Positions 1 through 5,980 are shown, numbered from the stretch's first letter. The stretch is 6,286 bases of DNA from Flavobacteriales bacterium (GCA_029262915.1 JAJCYN010000290.1:1-6286), one strand, 5' to 3'. Program-made: numbers and translations. Notes: generated from the letters alone by a model not told the origin.

Positions 1-340
1 TGCTATACTTTAAAAAATTTCTCTTTATAAGAACTGATTCAGAAGTAAAATCTAAGTCGTCCACAATGTTTAATGTGATAACAACTTCTGTGTTAATCAA
101 AAAATCCTTAATTGTACTATTTTCTTGTTCTTTAAATTCAGAATCTTGATAAATATTTTTCCCACTTGAACCTAAACAAAAATCAACAAGTCTTAATACT
201 GTGGTTTTACCAACATTATTGCCCGTAGTTTTTTTGTTGCTTATAAGGGTTTCATCCACTATTAAATTGAGTCCTTTATGGAAATCAATCTCACGGATAA
301 TACCAAGCTTATTTTCTATTTTAAGATTCTTTAAAAACAT
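1..340 (-). CDS. ABC-3C system ABC/SMC-like ATPase, N-terminal part (gene runs off the window)
   Basis: The frame from ATG 340-338 is open for 113 codons to the window edge; the rest of the protein lies outside. The start reads MFLKNLKIEN, a first beta strand typical of RecF/SMC-like ATPases. The Walker A loop is at residues 39-47 (TGNNVGKTT), followed by VLRLVDFCLG (48-57), a pattern seen in YydD/DUF2326-like and ABC-3C ATPases. The first loop position is Thr rather than the usual Gly, but the essential G44-K45-T46 is intact. By family knowledge the missing part should hold a long coiled coil, the signature motif and Walker B. The start codon overlaps the last 10 bases of the 77-aa gene, so translational coupling is likely. 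Inferred role: ATP-driven sensor or DNA-associated motor of a defence system that controls the HNH effector encoded two genes upstream. Classification as an SMC-like ABC ATPase is firm; the exact subfamily rests on the neighbours. Confidence 0.85.
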   Translation of the reverse strand, partial: MFLKNLKIENKLGIIREIDFHKGLNLIVDETLISNKKTTGNNVGKTTVLRLVDFCLGSSGKNIYQDSEFKEQENSTIKDFLINTEVVITLNIVDDLDFTSESVLIKRNFLKYS

Positions 341-564
341 TTTTTTATTTTACCATTTTCTCCTTTAGCTACGAGTCCAAGTATAAATAACCAATCTAAA
401 GCTAGTGAATATAGATTTATAGTAATTTCTTGTTTCTGATTGAACAACTTGTATAAATCCATATAGTCAATTTCGCTGCTATTCTTACTTTCAATAACAT
501 CAATTAAAACTCCACCTAAATAGTATAAATCTCTTTCTGGATTAGTATTTTTATCTACTATCAT
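331..564 (-). CDS. ABC-3C middle component, MC6-like small protein
   Basis: This 77-aa protein has two conserved-looking blocks: NPERDLYYLGGVLIDVI (residues 8-24) and LALDWLFILGLV (54-65), followed by a short basic tail after Gly71. From memory, these match the middle component type 6 of ABC-three-component systems (about 80 residues, predicted winged helix): an N-terminal PER-LG helix, then an ALD-LF-LG-V helix, then a beta hairpin. No signal peptide or membrane segment is visible. The ATG at 564-562 follows the stop of the HNH gene by one base, and its own stop overlaps the ATPase start by 10 bases, so the three genes form one transcript. Inferred role: adaptor between ATPase and effector, or a DNA- or protein-binding regulator. 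Its last codons contain a slippery A_AAA_AAA heptamer (see findings). A free-standing regulator or antitoxin is possible but less likely given the context. Confidence 0.82.
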   Translation of the reverse strand: MIVDKNTNPERDLYYLGGVLIDVIESKNSSEIDYMDLYKLFNQKQEITINLYSLALDWLFILGLVAKGENGKIKKCF

Positions 565-565
565 C

Positions 566-1411
566 TTAAACAGTTTTAGGGGGTTCTTCTAAAATGTTAC
601 AACGCATAAATGCATCAACAATTACAATCATTAAACTAAAGTCTATTGTTTCTTGGTCATATTCATCTAACTTGTTTGGTGCCTTGTCAATATTATTCCA
701 TATTTTTTCGATTACTCTGTCAAAAATTATGTCAGCGTTTATTCTAATTTCATCTATGTTTTTGTAATCTGCTTTAATATTAAGGTAAACTCTTTTAATA
801 TTATGCAATACTAATTCTTTCTTTGTTGAACCCTCTTTTTCTATTTCTTCATAAATCTTGTTTAGTTTTCCTTGATATGGGGCAAACTCTCTTATAATAG
901 ACTTATATCTATTTACATTGTTAAAAGATATTTTCAAATCAGTGTTTGGAGCATTTACAGCTTCAGATAGATTAAGGAGATCATCCATTTTCTTACCAAT
1001 GGCATTAATTACTTTGTTTAACGACAATGGATATTTAGACAATAAATTTTTACTTGATATTAATTCTAAAATCTTTTTTTCGTGATCACTTTTCCAATTT
1101 TTCAGCAGAGTGGCAGGATAAAGAGTTTCATTTTCTTTATTGTCAATAATTACATGATGTTCATCACAAAGTAAAATTAGATTGTCAAATCCTCTTCGTT
1201 CATCATCATTCATTGTACTATCATACCTAGGTCCTTCTTTGCTTGCAGCAGCGATATGACAAATTTTACTAACAATAGAGGTGTTATCCTCTGCTATTAA
1301 TTTTTTTTGACAATTTGGGTTAGCGCATTCGTTTCCAGAAAGAGTGTCCAAACGTCTAACAGTAGTTCGTTTGTATTGTCTTGCTTTGTCTTTCTGGTTT
1401 TTTGATGCCAT
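566..1411 (-). CDS. HNH endonuclease with ABC-3C C-terminal domain (effector component)
   Basis: This 281-aa protein has two parts. The N-terminal HNH nuclease (about residues 10-115) has a zinc-type pair C29-x4-C34, a first catalytic-type His in CHIAAAS (H52), a GPR motif at 60-62, the central Asn in DNLILLC (N77), and CxxHH (C82, H85, H86) followed by ID (89-90). All expected HNH positions are present, so the nuclease is probably active. After a linker (about 116-165) comes an all-alpha region with YEEIEKEG (187-194), AD-IFDRV (226-233) and DAFMRCNILEEPP (266-278). This pattern fits the C-terminal domain that ties ABC-3C effectors to their ATPase. It is the first gene of the operon: a TAAATTTG box lies just upstream, and the stop is one base from the next ATG. 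Inferred role: nucleic-acid-cutting effector unleashed when the system is triggered. The HNH call is firm; the C-terminal domain is identified by pattern and operon context. Confidence 0.88.
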   Translation of the reverse strand: MASKNQKDKARQYKRTTVRRLDTLSGNECANPNCQKKLIAEDNTSIVSKICHIAAASKEGPRYDSTMNDDERRGFDNLILLCDEHHVIIDNKENETLYPATLLKNWKSDHEKKILELISSKNLLSKYPLSLNKVINAIGKKMDDLLNLSEAVNAPNTDLKISFNNVNRYKSIIREFAPYQGKLNKIYEEIEKEGSTKKELVLHNIKRVYLNIKADYKNIDEIRINADIIFDRVIEKIWNNIDKAPNKLDEYDQETIDFSLMIVIVDAFMRCNILEEPPKTV

Positions 1412-1432
1412 AAATCACTTTATAAGTAGTTG

Positions 1433-1440
1433 CAAATTTA
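1433..1440 (-). promoter_or_regulatory. Candidate -7 box of the ABC-3C operon promoter
   Basis: On the minus strand the bases read TAAATTTG, a full match to the Bacteroidota -7 consensus TAnnTTTG, ending 21 bases before the HNH start codon. No clear TTG is seen at the usual -33 distance, so the match is supported by the -7 box and position only. It would give a very short leader, which is common in AT-rich Bacteroidota genes. Confidence 0.45.
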
Positions 1441-1471
1441 GTTTATTTATTTGAGTTTTCGTTGTCCTTTA

Positions 1472-1494
1472 ATGTCATACAACGCTACTATATG
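1472..1494 (-). repeat. Cassette-boundary element, copy 1 (upstream of HNH gene)
   Basis: On the plus strand this segment contains ACAACGCT followed by ACTATATG. It aligns with 5309-5333 upstream of the TonB-C gene at about 20 of 24 columns with one gap, although the downstream genes are unrelated. It sits about 60-80 bases upstream of the HNH start. The AACGC at 1481-1485 can pair with GCGTT at 1501-1505, which can also pair with AACGC at 1516-1520, so the boundary can form alternative small hairpins. Its function is unknown; a recombination boundary or a mobile regulatory leader are both possible. Confidence 0.5.
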
Positions 1495-1523
1495 TAATGT
1501 GCGTTAAGTTTGTTCAACGCTTT

Positions 1524-1667
1524 AAAAGTAATAATATTTGTGAGGAATCCCCCGAAACCGCACCAACTAGTAGCGAAAACCTTGTCAAGTTACAAAGCAA
1601 GGATGCCTTGCTAATTTGTTTTTAAAAAGCACTAGCAAAAATTATGGCGAAAACTACTAAAGTTTCA
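1524..1667 (-). repeat. Structured intergenic repeat, copy A
   Basis: This fills most of the 311-base gene-free stretch between the GldK-like and HNH genes. It matches 4320-4451 in the same orientation. AAAAGTAATAAT (1524-1535) is shared exactly, a variable middle follows, and a 42-base core (1607-1648) is identical to the other copy at 41 positions; similarity fades at AGTTTCA (1661-1667). The core edge forms a perfect 7-bp hairpin, AGCAAGG (1596-1602) with CCTTGCT (1606-1612). An alternative pairing joins TTGCTA (1608-1613) to TAGCAA (1633-1638). The rest of the stretch (1668-1722) shows nothing further that I can support beyond a small inverted repeat, CATG-rich, near 1692-1709. Confidence 0.75.
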
Positions 1668-1722
1668 AGTAACCAAAACAGCTATCAACCGCATGTTTTC
1701 ATACATGACTTGTGCTTTCGTT

Positions 1723-3507
1723 TTAATTTATTTTACGAACATGTATCACGTATCTAAATCCAAGAGTAGAATAAGTACTGTCAGGACTAATAAATATTTT
1801 TGCATTTATGCCTTCCACATTCTTTCCGAATTTACTTGAGAATCGTTCATCGTACCAATTTCCGCCTCTCACAAGTTTTCCATCTTGATGATTTTTTTGG
1901 TCACAATACCTTTCTATCAGAGATAAAATTTCTATATCCTTATCATCAAAAGTTTTTAAAAGTCTTTGGCGTAAATCAAATATTGGTTTCCAATTTTCTT
2001 GATATGATTCTTTTAACCATTCAGAAACATTTCCTCCCATAAAACAAATCCCTAAATCATCTTGATTAATATCCGTTAATTCATTTCTCTCTATTAATTC
2101 CTTCTTTTTGCCTATTAGATTAATATTGCTTTTATGAGTATGGAAAGCTCCATCAATTTTATAATCACTTTTATATCTGTAATTTTTTTTAAGTTCTTCG
2201 GACAACAAATTATTTCTTGTAGATATGTAATGATTGTTTCCTCTAGTGCTGTCAGTATGAGTAATCATATTGTTCTGATTAAGAGAAAGGTCTGTGACCC
2301 AACTATTATCAGCTAAATTGTAATAGTTTTTAGTATATACGTTGATATGTTTATCCTCAATCTCTGCAGTTGCAGCAATATCCCATTCCGCTTCGGTAGG
2401 TAAATCATACTTAACTTCTAATTGAATCCCTTTAGCATCTAGTTCAGCTTGATGTTGTTGAGTTTTCCAATGTAAAAATGCTATTGCTTGGTAATAACTT
2501 ATTCCAACCACTGGATAATCATTGTAAGCAGGATGCCAAAAATAGTTTTGAGTCATAGGCTCATTAAATGACCAATTAAAGTCATGTATCCAGCAAAGTG
2601 TATCAGGATAAACATTTATTTCCTCTCGACATACAAAATTACTGCTACCATCTGGGCATTCTGTGTAACTTATGTAGTAATACACATAATTTAATTTTCT
2701 TGAATCAATTCCTTTGTGTCGAGCAAAACGTTCATTGTTTTTGCTGTATAAAGGTTCTAACAGTTCTTTTACTTTGGGTGAATCCCAAGGAATTGGTGTT
2801 TTCCAATTTAAGGAAGGAGGGTCAATCTCCTCTCCAGTTTCTTCTTCTACATCTGAATGCCCAAACTCATCCATCCCTCCATCGAAAAGCATTTGTCTGG
2901 CAATGGAATCTCTAACCCAGTTCACGAATTCTTTATATTCTTTATTAGTCACTTCGTATTTTCTAAAATAAAAAGGTTTTAAGTAATTATCTAAAGGTAT
3001 ACTGATATTTGAGTCCAAAACCATTTCAGTTTGTTTTGGAGTTATTGAAATGTTAGTTGTATCTGCATAAAACCTTAAAGAATAAGGTGAAATTAAATTA
3101 GGAAATCTATAATTATTTTCATCTCGTTTATGAGGTTCATAACTAACTTTATTTAAATAAAAACATGTTTCATCAATTTCTTCAAAAAGACTTTTTGTCA
3201 CTACCCAAGAAGTATTAAAAATAAATTTACTGTATGGATTAAAATAAACACAATCTTCAATTTTTAATGGAGAACTTGAAAATTGATTATAAGTGTTATT
3301 CAGTAATGAATCAATTTTGGTATTAGGTTCTTTTATGTCCGTTTGTCCAATCGCAAACATTGAATTTCTGTATTTATAATGCACGTAGGAACTATTATGT
3401 CTAATAGAAGATTCTCTTATCCAAGGTTTATCCAATATTTTGCTTTGAGACAAGACTGATACGGAGCTTGTTAGTAAAATAATAAAGAGAGGAATAAATT
3501 TCGTCAT
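1723..3507 (-). CDS. Exported GldK-like protein with FGE/SUMF-type domain
   Basis: From ATG 3507 the protein has 594 residues and starts with a good signal peptide (basic MTK, hydrophobic core, cleavage after VLSQ near residue 21). There is no Cys lipobox, unlike GldK and GldJ, so it is predicted to be soluble and periplasmic or surface-exposed. GldK/FGE motifs follow in order: FRKYEVTNKEYKEFVNWVRD (181-200), RKLNYVYYY (270-278), VYPDTLCW (299-306), NEPMTQNYFWHPAYNDYPVV (315-334), LPTEAEW (369-375), GGNVSEW (491-497), RGGNWYDER (547-555) and LGFRY (582-586). GldK is a ring-forming component of the type IX secretion and gliding apparatus. About 110 residues are inserted between LPTEAEW and GGNVSEW, and the N-terminal part (23-160) is unfamiliar. 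The cysteines of true formylglycine-generating enzymes are not seen near the C-terminus, so sulfatase activation is unlikely. An earlier ATG at 3600 overlaps the upstream stop by four bases (ATGA) but puts 31 residues before the signal peptide; I prefer 3507. None of its usual partners gldL, gldM or gldN is next to it. Confidence 0.83.
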   Translation of the reverse strand: MTKFIPLFIILLTSSVSVLSQSKILDKPWIRESSIRHNSSYVHYKYRNSMFAIGQTDIKEPNTKIDSLLNNTYNQFSSSPLKIEDCVYFNPYSKFIFNTSWVVTKSLFEEIDETCFYLNKVSYEPHKRDENNYRFPNLISPYSLRFYADTTNISITPKQTEMVLDSNISIPLDNYLKPFYFRKYEVTNKEYKEFVNWVRDSIARQMLFDGGMDEFGHSDVEEETGEEIDPPSLNWKTPIPWDSPKVKELLEPLYSKNNERFARHKGIDSRKLNYVYYYISYTECPDGSSNFVCREEINVYPDTLCWIHDFNWSFNEPMTQNYFWHPAYNDYPVVGISYYQAIAFLHWKTQQHQAELDAKGIQLEVKYDLPTEAEWDIAATAEIEDKHINVYTKNYYNLADNSWVTDLSLNQNNMITHTDSTRGNNHYISTRNNLLSEELKKNYRYKSDYKIDGAFHTHKSNINLIGKKKELIERNELTDINQDDLGICFMGGNVSEWLKESYQENWKPIFDLRQRLLKTFDDKDIEILSLIERYCDQKNHQDGKLVRGGNWYDERFSSKFGKNVEGINAKIFISPDSTYSTLGFRYVIHVRKIN

Positions 3508-3596
3508 TAGTCTAAAGATTAAAATATGAGTGTATGATTTAAACTTAATAATGATGCATTTATTACCTGCTGGTGTTCTGTCTTGTTGCTGTTTGT

Positions 3597-4226
3597 TCAT
3601 TTATTAAACTCAATTTTATTCAATTGTATATTCGACAAATTTAAGTTTTTGTCAATATTGATTTTATGTGTTTCTCCAGGGTGAATTATAGGCAAATTTT
3701 TGTCTGTGGTTTTTTGGTCAATTGTCAAAAGGATATAATTTTCTCCAATTCCCGGATATGTCATTCCGTCTGGAGAAGAATAGTCTGGGTTAAAGTAAAT
3801 AATTTTACTATTGCCTTGTCTCAATGCACCAAAGTCTTTTTTATTATCAGGCTCCTTAATTGTTATATTGTCAATATTGAAGTCGGAATTATTTATCACT
3901 TTTAAATAAGCTCTTCCCGATATTTCTCCGTGTGTTCTTAAAATCCAAATTAATATAGGAAGGTTGAGCATTATTAAAACCACACCGATTATAGGTTTGA
4001 ATTTTGTCTTGTTTTCATTTTTAAAAATTGAAATAATTGTCAAAACGAAACCAACAAACACAACTGGAATAGAGGCCATAATGTATAAAAACCCGATTCC
4101 ATCAATGTCAATGTCGTGAGCAAAAAAAGTCAGCCCAAACCAAACAATAAACAAGATTAGTCCAAGTCCAATTATTGGAATTAGTCCTAATGAAAGTCCT
4201 GTATTATAGAAATTGATTTTTTTCAT
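3597..4226 (-). CDS. Hypothetical protein with three membrane helices and a C-terminal soluble domain
   Basis: I do not recognise the family of this 209-aa protein. Residues about 10-34, 44-68 and 78-97 are strongly hydrophobic and are predicted membrane helices. A loop with alternating Asp and Ile (HDIDIDGIG, 37-45) lies between the first two. The remaining roughly 110 residues are polar and look like a small beta-rich domain (IKEPDNKKDFGALRQG at 123-138, PDGMTYPGIGENY at 152-164, HPGETHKINI at 182-191). The basic N-terminus MKK before the first helix suggests the N-end is cytoplasmic, which with three helices puts the C-terminal domain outside the inner membrane. Its stop overlaps the 3600 ATG of the GldK-like frame by four bases and is about 90 bases from the preferred start, so the two are probably co-transcribed. 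It is not GldL, which has two helices and a long cytoplasmic tail. It could be the membrane partner of the exported GldK-like protein; this is inference from position. Confidence 0.75.
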   Translation of the reverse strand: MKKINFYNTGLSLGLIPIIGLGLILFIVWFGLTFFAHDIDIDGIGFLYIMASIPVVFVGFVLTIISIFKNENKTKFKPIIGVVLIMLNLPILIWILRTHGEISGRAYLKVINNSDFNIDNITIKEPDNKKDFGALRQGNSKIIYFNPDYSSPDGMTYPGIGENYILLTIDQKTTDKNLPIIHPGETHKINIDKNLNLSNIQLNKIEFNK

Positions 4227-4319
4227 ATGTTATTTCTTATCTCAAATGTCGTTGCGTTCGGTCTGCTACATGCAGGTAACGATATGTATGAAACGTGCTG
4301 TGCTGTTTCAAGTACTGAT

Positions 4320-4451
4320 AAAAGTAATAATTTTTGCCAAAGTTCCAGTTTAGTAATAACCAAATAAACAGAACCAAAGCAAGGATACAACTTGCTAATT
4401 TGTTATTAAAAAGCACTAGCAAAAATTATGGCATAAACTGCCCAAGTTTCA
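4320..4451 (-). repeat. Structured intergenic repeat, copy B
   Basis: This is the direct-orientation partner of 1524-1667. AAAAGTAATAAT at 4320-4331 and the core at 4391-4432 match copy A, with a single mismatch in the 42-base core. The hairpin at the core edge is kept as a 6-bp stem, AGCAAG (4378-4383) with CTTGCT (4391-4396). The loop differs from copy A while the stem is kept, which suggests that the structure matters. The copy lies upstream of the membrane-protein gene, so the two copies bracket the two-gene module. Between it and the start codon at 4226, ATGCAGGTAACGATATG (4270-4286) weakly resembles the boundary element seen at 1472 and 5309. Confidence 0.75.
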
Positions 4452-4653
4452 CAAAGCTAAAAAGCTAGCAGCAGAGCATATTATATATAGAATTCTGACT
4501 AACGTCAAATTTTGTTGTTTTTGTTCTGTATTCCTTTGTTCATAGTTAATTCAGCTATTTTAAAGCTGAATTATTTTTAAAAATCCTCTGAATTTTTCAC
4601 GTTATCTGTAGAAATTAATCTCGATTTCGTGATGTGAGGAATGTTGTAAAACG
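4452..4653. other. Gene-free AT-rich stretch downstream of the TonB-C gene
   Basis: About 200 bases between repeat copy B and the stop of the TonB-C gene contain no ORF that I can support on either strand. The only clear structure is the inverted repeat at 4547-4573. The segment AAAGCTAAAAAGCTAGC (4454-4470) is a short AGCTAA duplication with no evident role. Confidence 0.5.
4547..4573. terminator. Inverted repeat, possible transcription terminator
   Basis: TAATTCAGCT (4547-4556) and AGCTGAATTA (4564-4573) form a perfect 10-bp stem with a 7-base loop. It lies about 80 bases beyond the stop of the TonB-C gene. A run of five T (4574-4578) follows the stem only in the plus-strand reading, where no gene precedes it. 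Read from the minus strand the stem has no T tract after it. It may still stop or stabilise the TonB-C transcript, but it is not a textbook terminator for that gene. Confidence 0.35.
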
Positions 4654-5283
4654 TTATTTTTCAAACCGAATAGGTAAGTTATATGCGCAATTTACAGACT
4701 TCCCTTGCTGCATTGCAGGTGTAAATAATCCTAACCCTTTAACTGCCTCAACAGCAATACTATCTATTTCTGTATTAAGTCCTCTTAGGCATTCAACTTC
4801 AGTTACTCGTCCTTCTTTGTCAATGATAAAGCTAACAAAAACAACTCCCATAGCGGAGACTTTTGGGTGTGATTTTACCTTGGCAGAAATAGTTTCAAAA
4901 AGTGCTTGTTGTCCGTCCTTATATTTGGGCATTACATCACAAATCGTAAAAATTTTTTCACCATTTGAGGTGTACATTTCTTGAATACTATAATCTTGAG
5001 TTCCTTTTTTATATGAACTTCTTAATTTAATTTGTCCATTTTCATAGTATTTAATAAATTCTCCGTGAAGTTTTATCTGTTTTGAATCAACAGCAGATTG
5101 AAAATTATTCTCATTTACAGATTCTAATTTTTTACCAATGTAGTTTGATACAGCCTTTTTCTTACCGCTGTCATATTTTTCAACTACTGTCAGTTGTTTT
5201 CCTTCTATTGTGAATTCAAAATTTTGACTAAATACGGTTTGTGTCAATAATGTAACTAATAATAGTATTATGTGTTTTTTCAT
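4654..5283 (-). CDS. Secreted TonB C-terminal-domain protein with MORN/YwqK-like segment
   Basis: This 209-aa protein starts with a signal peptide (MKK, hydrophobic core, cleavage after FSQ at about residue 20). Residues 72-94 (LHGEFIKYYENGQIKLRSSY and on) are a MORN_2/YwqK-type repeat. Residues about 110-207 are a TonB C-terminal domain: the MPKYKDGQQAL entry (118-128), FIIDKEGRVTEVECLRG (152-168), IDSIAVEAVKGLGLFTPAMQ (173-192), G-K-V-N and IRF near the end. TonB normally spans the inner membrane and passes proton-motive energy from ExbB/ExbD to outer-membrane TonB-dependent receptors. Here the only hydrophobic segment is a cleavable signal, and no proline-rich linker or ExbBD genes are present, so it may be a periplasmic TonB-C protein rather than an energy transducer. 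Bacteroidota carry many such small paralogs. It has boundary elements upstream and stands alone as a one-gene unit. Confidence 0.85.
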   Translation of the reverse strand: MKKHIILLLVTLLTQTVFSQNFEFTIEGKQLTVVEKYDSGKKKAVSNYIGKKLESVNENNFQSAVDSKQIKLHGEFIKYYENGQIKLRSSYKKGTQDYSIQEMYTSNGEKIFTICDVMPKYKDGQQALFETISAKVKSHPKVSAMGVVFVSFIIDKEGRVTEVECLRGLNTEIDSIAVEAVKGLGLFTPAMQQGKSVNCAYNLPIRFEK

Positions 5284-5308
5284 TTATATTCTATGTTCGT
5301 TAAGGGAC

Positions 5309-5333
5309 ATGTTTTACAACGCTTAGTATATGG
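5309..5333 (-). repeat. Cassette-boundary element, copy 2 (upstream of TonB-C gene)
   Basis: The plus strand holds ACAACGCTT followed by AGTATATG and aligns with 1472-1494 at about 20 of 24 columns. It ends 26 bases before the TonB-C start codon, so it lies in the promoter or leader region. The gene it precedes is unrelated to the HNH gene that follows the other copy, so shared ancestry of the flank rather than of the gene is the simplest reading. Confidence 0.5.
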
Positions 5334-5390
5334 CAAGTAGGGCAGTAGAAAGCGATAAACTTTTAAGTTTGCACTGAGCCAAAACGTTGT
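5316..5390. repeat. Nested inverted repeat, attC-like in shape only
   Basis: ACAACG (5316-5321) pairs with CGTTGT (5385-5390); inside it TGGC (5331-5334) pairs with GCCA (5378-5381); nearer the centre AAACTT (5357-5362) pairs with AAGTTT (5365-5370). The result is a folded arm about 75 bases long with two outer boxes and an apical hairpin. It fills half of the spacer between the 170-aa gene and the TonB-C gene. The outer boxes do not fit the RYYYAAC/GTTRRRY core of integron attC sites. It could be a cassette junction of another recombination system or a structured leader. Confidence 0.5.
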
Positions 5391-5440
5391 TTTTAATTTA
5401 TTCATTCTTAAAAACCTAAGGAACGATTTGGCGGTGTTGG

Positions 5441-5953
5441 TTAATTTCCCAACAGTTTCTTAAACCACGATTTGCCCTGTTTGCATACCGTGTTAGCTAC
5501 TGGTTTTTTTTCTGTTTTTTGATAATTCAACGATTCTTTTACATCAGCTATTAGTTGTGAAATTTCAAATTCTAATTTATTCCGTTTTACTTTTAGTTCC
5601 ACTAATCCGAGTTTGTCAATAATTGTTTCCGCAAAAAATTGTTGTCTGTCATTTTCATATAATCTGAAGAAATTATCATTATCAAGAATTACTGGAATTC
5701 CGATTGATTTTTCTTTTGGTCTGTAATTTTCAATCTCTTTTAAATTATTTCTTTCGTAGGGAATTGGATTAACATAGACCTGAAATAAAATTATTTGTAA
5801 TCCTTCACCGTAATTTCTCCATTTTAAGTGTGACAGTTTACTTTTTAGTCCAATTTCTCCCCACAAGTAAGATTTAACTAATTCTTGGTCAGTTTCGTCC
5901 ATATTAAAGCTCGCATAAAATCCAATTATATTATCGTCAATCTTTTCAGTCAT
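5441..5953 (-). CDS. Hypothetical soluble protein, 170 aa
   Basis: I do not recognise this family. The protein has no signal peptide and no membrane helix, so it is probably cytoplasmic. The N-terminal half has mixed alpha/beta character with an aromatic stretch (LKWRNYGEGLQIILFQVYVN, 43-62). A charged segment follows, then a helical part with ENDRQQFFAETIIDKLGLVE (about 99-118). The tail is basic and Lys-rich (KTEKKP, then KQGKSWFKKLLGN), which could be a membrane- or nucleic-acid-contacting helix. The start at 5953 follows a plausible promoter (5999-6026) with a leader of about 40 bases. Its last codons run into a conserved-looking spacer, so its C-terminal end may have been shaped by the cassette junction. 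A toxin-immunity role is conceivable for a small lone soluble protein in an accessory array, but nothing in the sequence shows it. Confidence 0.72.
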   Translation of the reverse strand: MTEKIDDNIIGFYASFNMDETDQELVKSYLWGEIGLKSKLSHLKWRNYGEGLQIILFQVYVNPIPYERNNLKEIENYRPKEKSIGIPVILDNDNFFRLYENDRQQFFAETIIDKLGLVELKVKRNKLEFEISQLIADVKESLNYQKTEKKPVANTVCKQGKSWFKKLLGN

Positions 5954-5980
5954 TTTTTTCTGCTTGTAGCTAACATATCC

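Noticed and set aside
1479..1520. True integron attC site (GTTAAGT and GTTCAAC resemble core boxes)
   Set aside because: The boxes are in the wrong order and too close together for an attC site, and no integron integrase is in the window.
1800..2971. Plus-strand open frames of 60-105 aa within 1800-2971
   Set aside because: They lie antisense to the GldK-like gene, whose motifs are strongly conserved, and their translations are rich in Leu, Ser, Phe and Cys with no domain-like pattern.
1723..3507. Sulfatase-activating formylglycine-generating enzyme
   Set aside because: The fold motifs are present, but the C-terminal catalytic cysteines are not seen, and the long stretches match GldK better.
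3666..3905. 79-aa plus-strand open frame
   Set aside because: It is antisense to the soluble part of the membrane-protein gene and its composition is not protein-like.
4237..4422. 61-aa minus-strand open frame with a hydrophobic N-terminal part
   Set aside because: It is read almost wholly from repeat copy B and the boundary region. The related copy A does not keep a matching open frame, the C-terminal half is unlike protein, and no start signal is seen.
4634..4984. 116-aa plus-strand open frame
   Set aside because: It is antisense to the TonB C-terminal domain and has no recognisable features.
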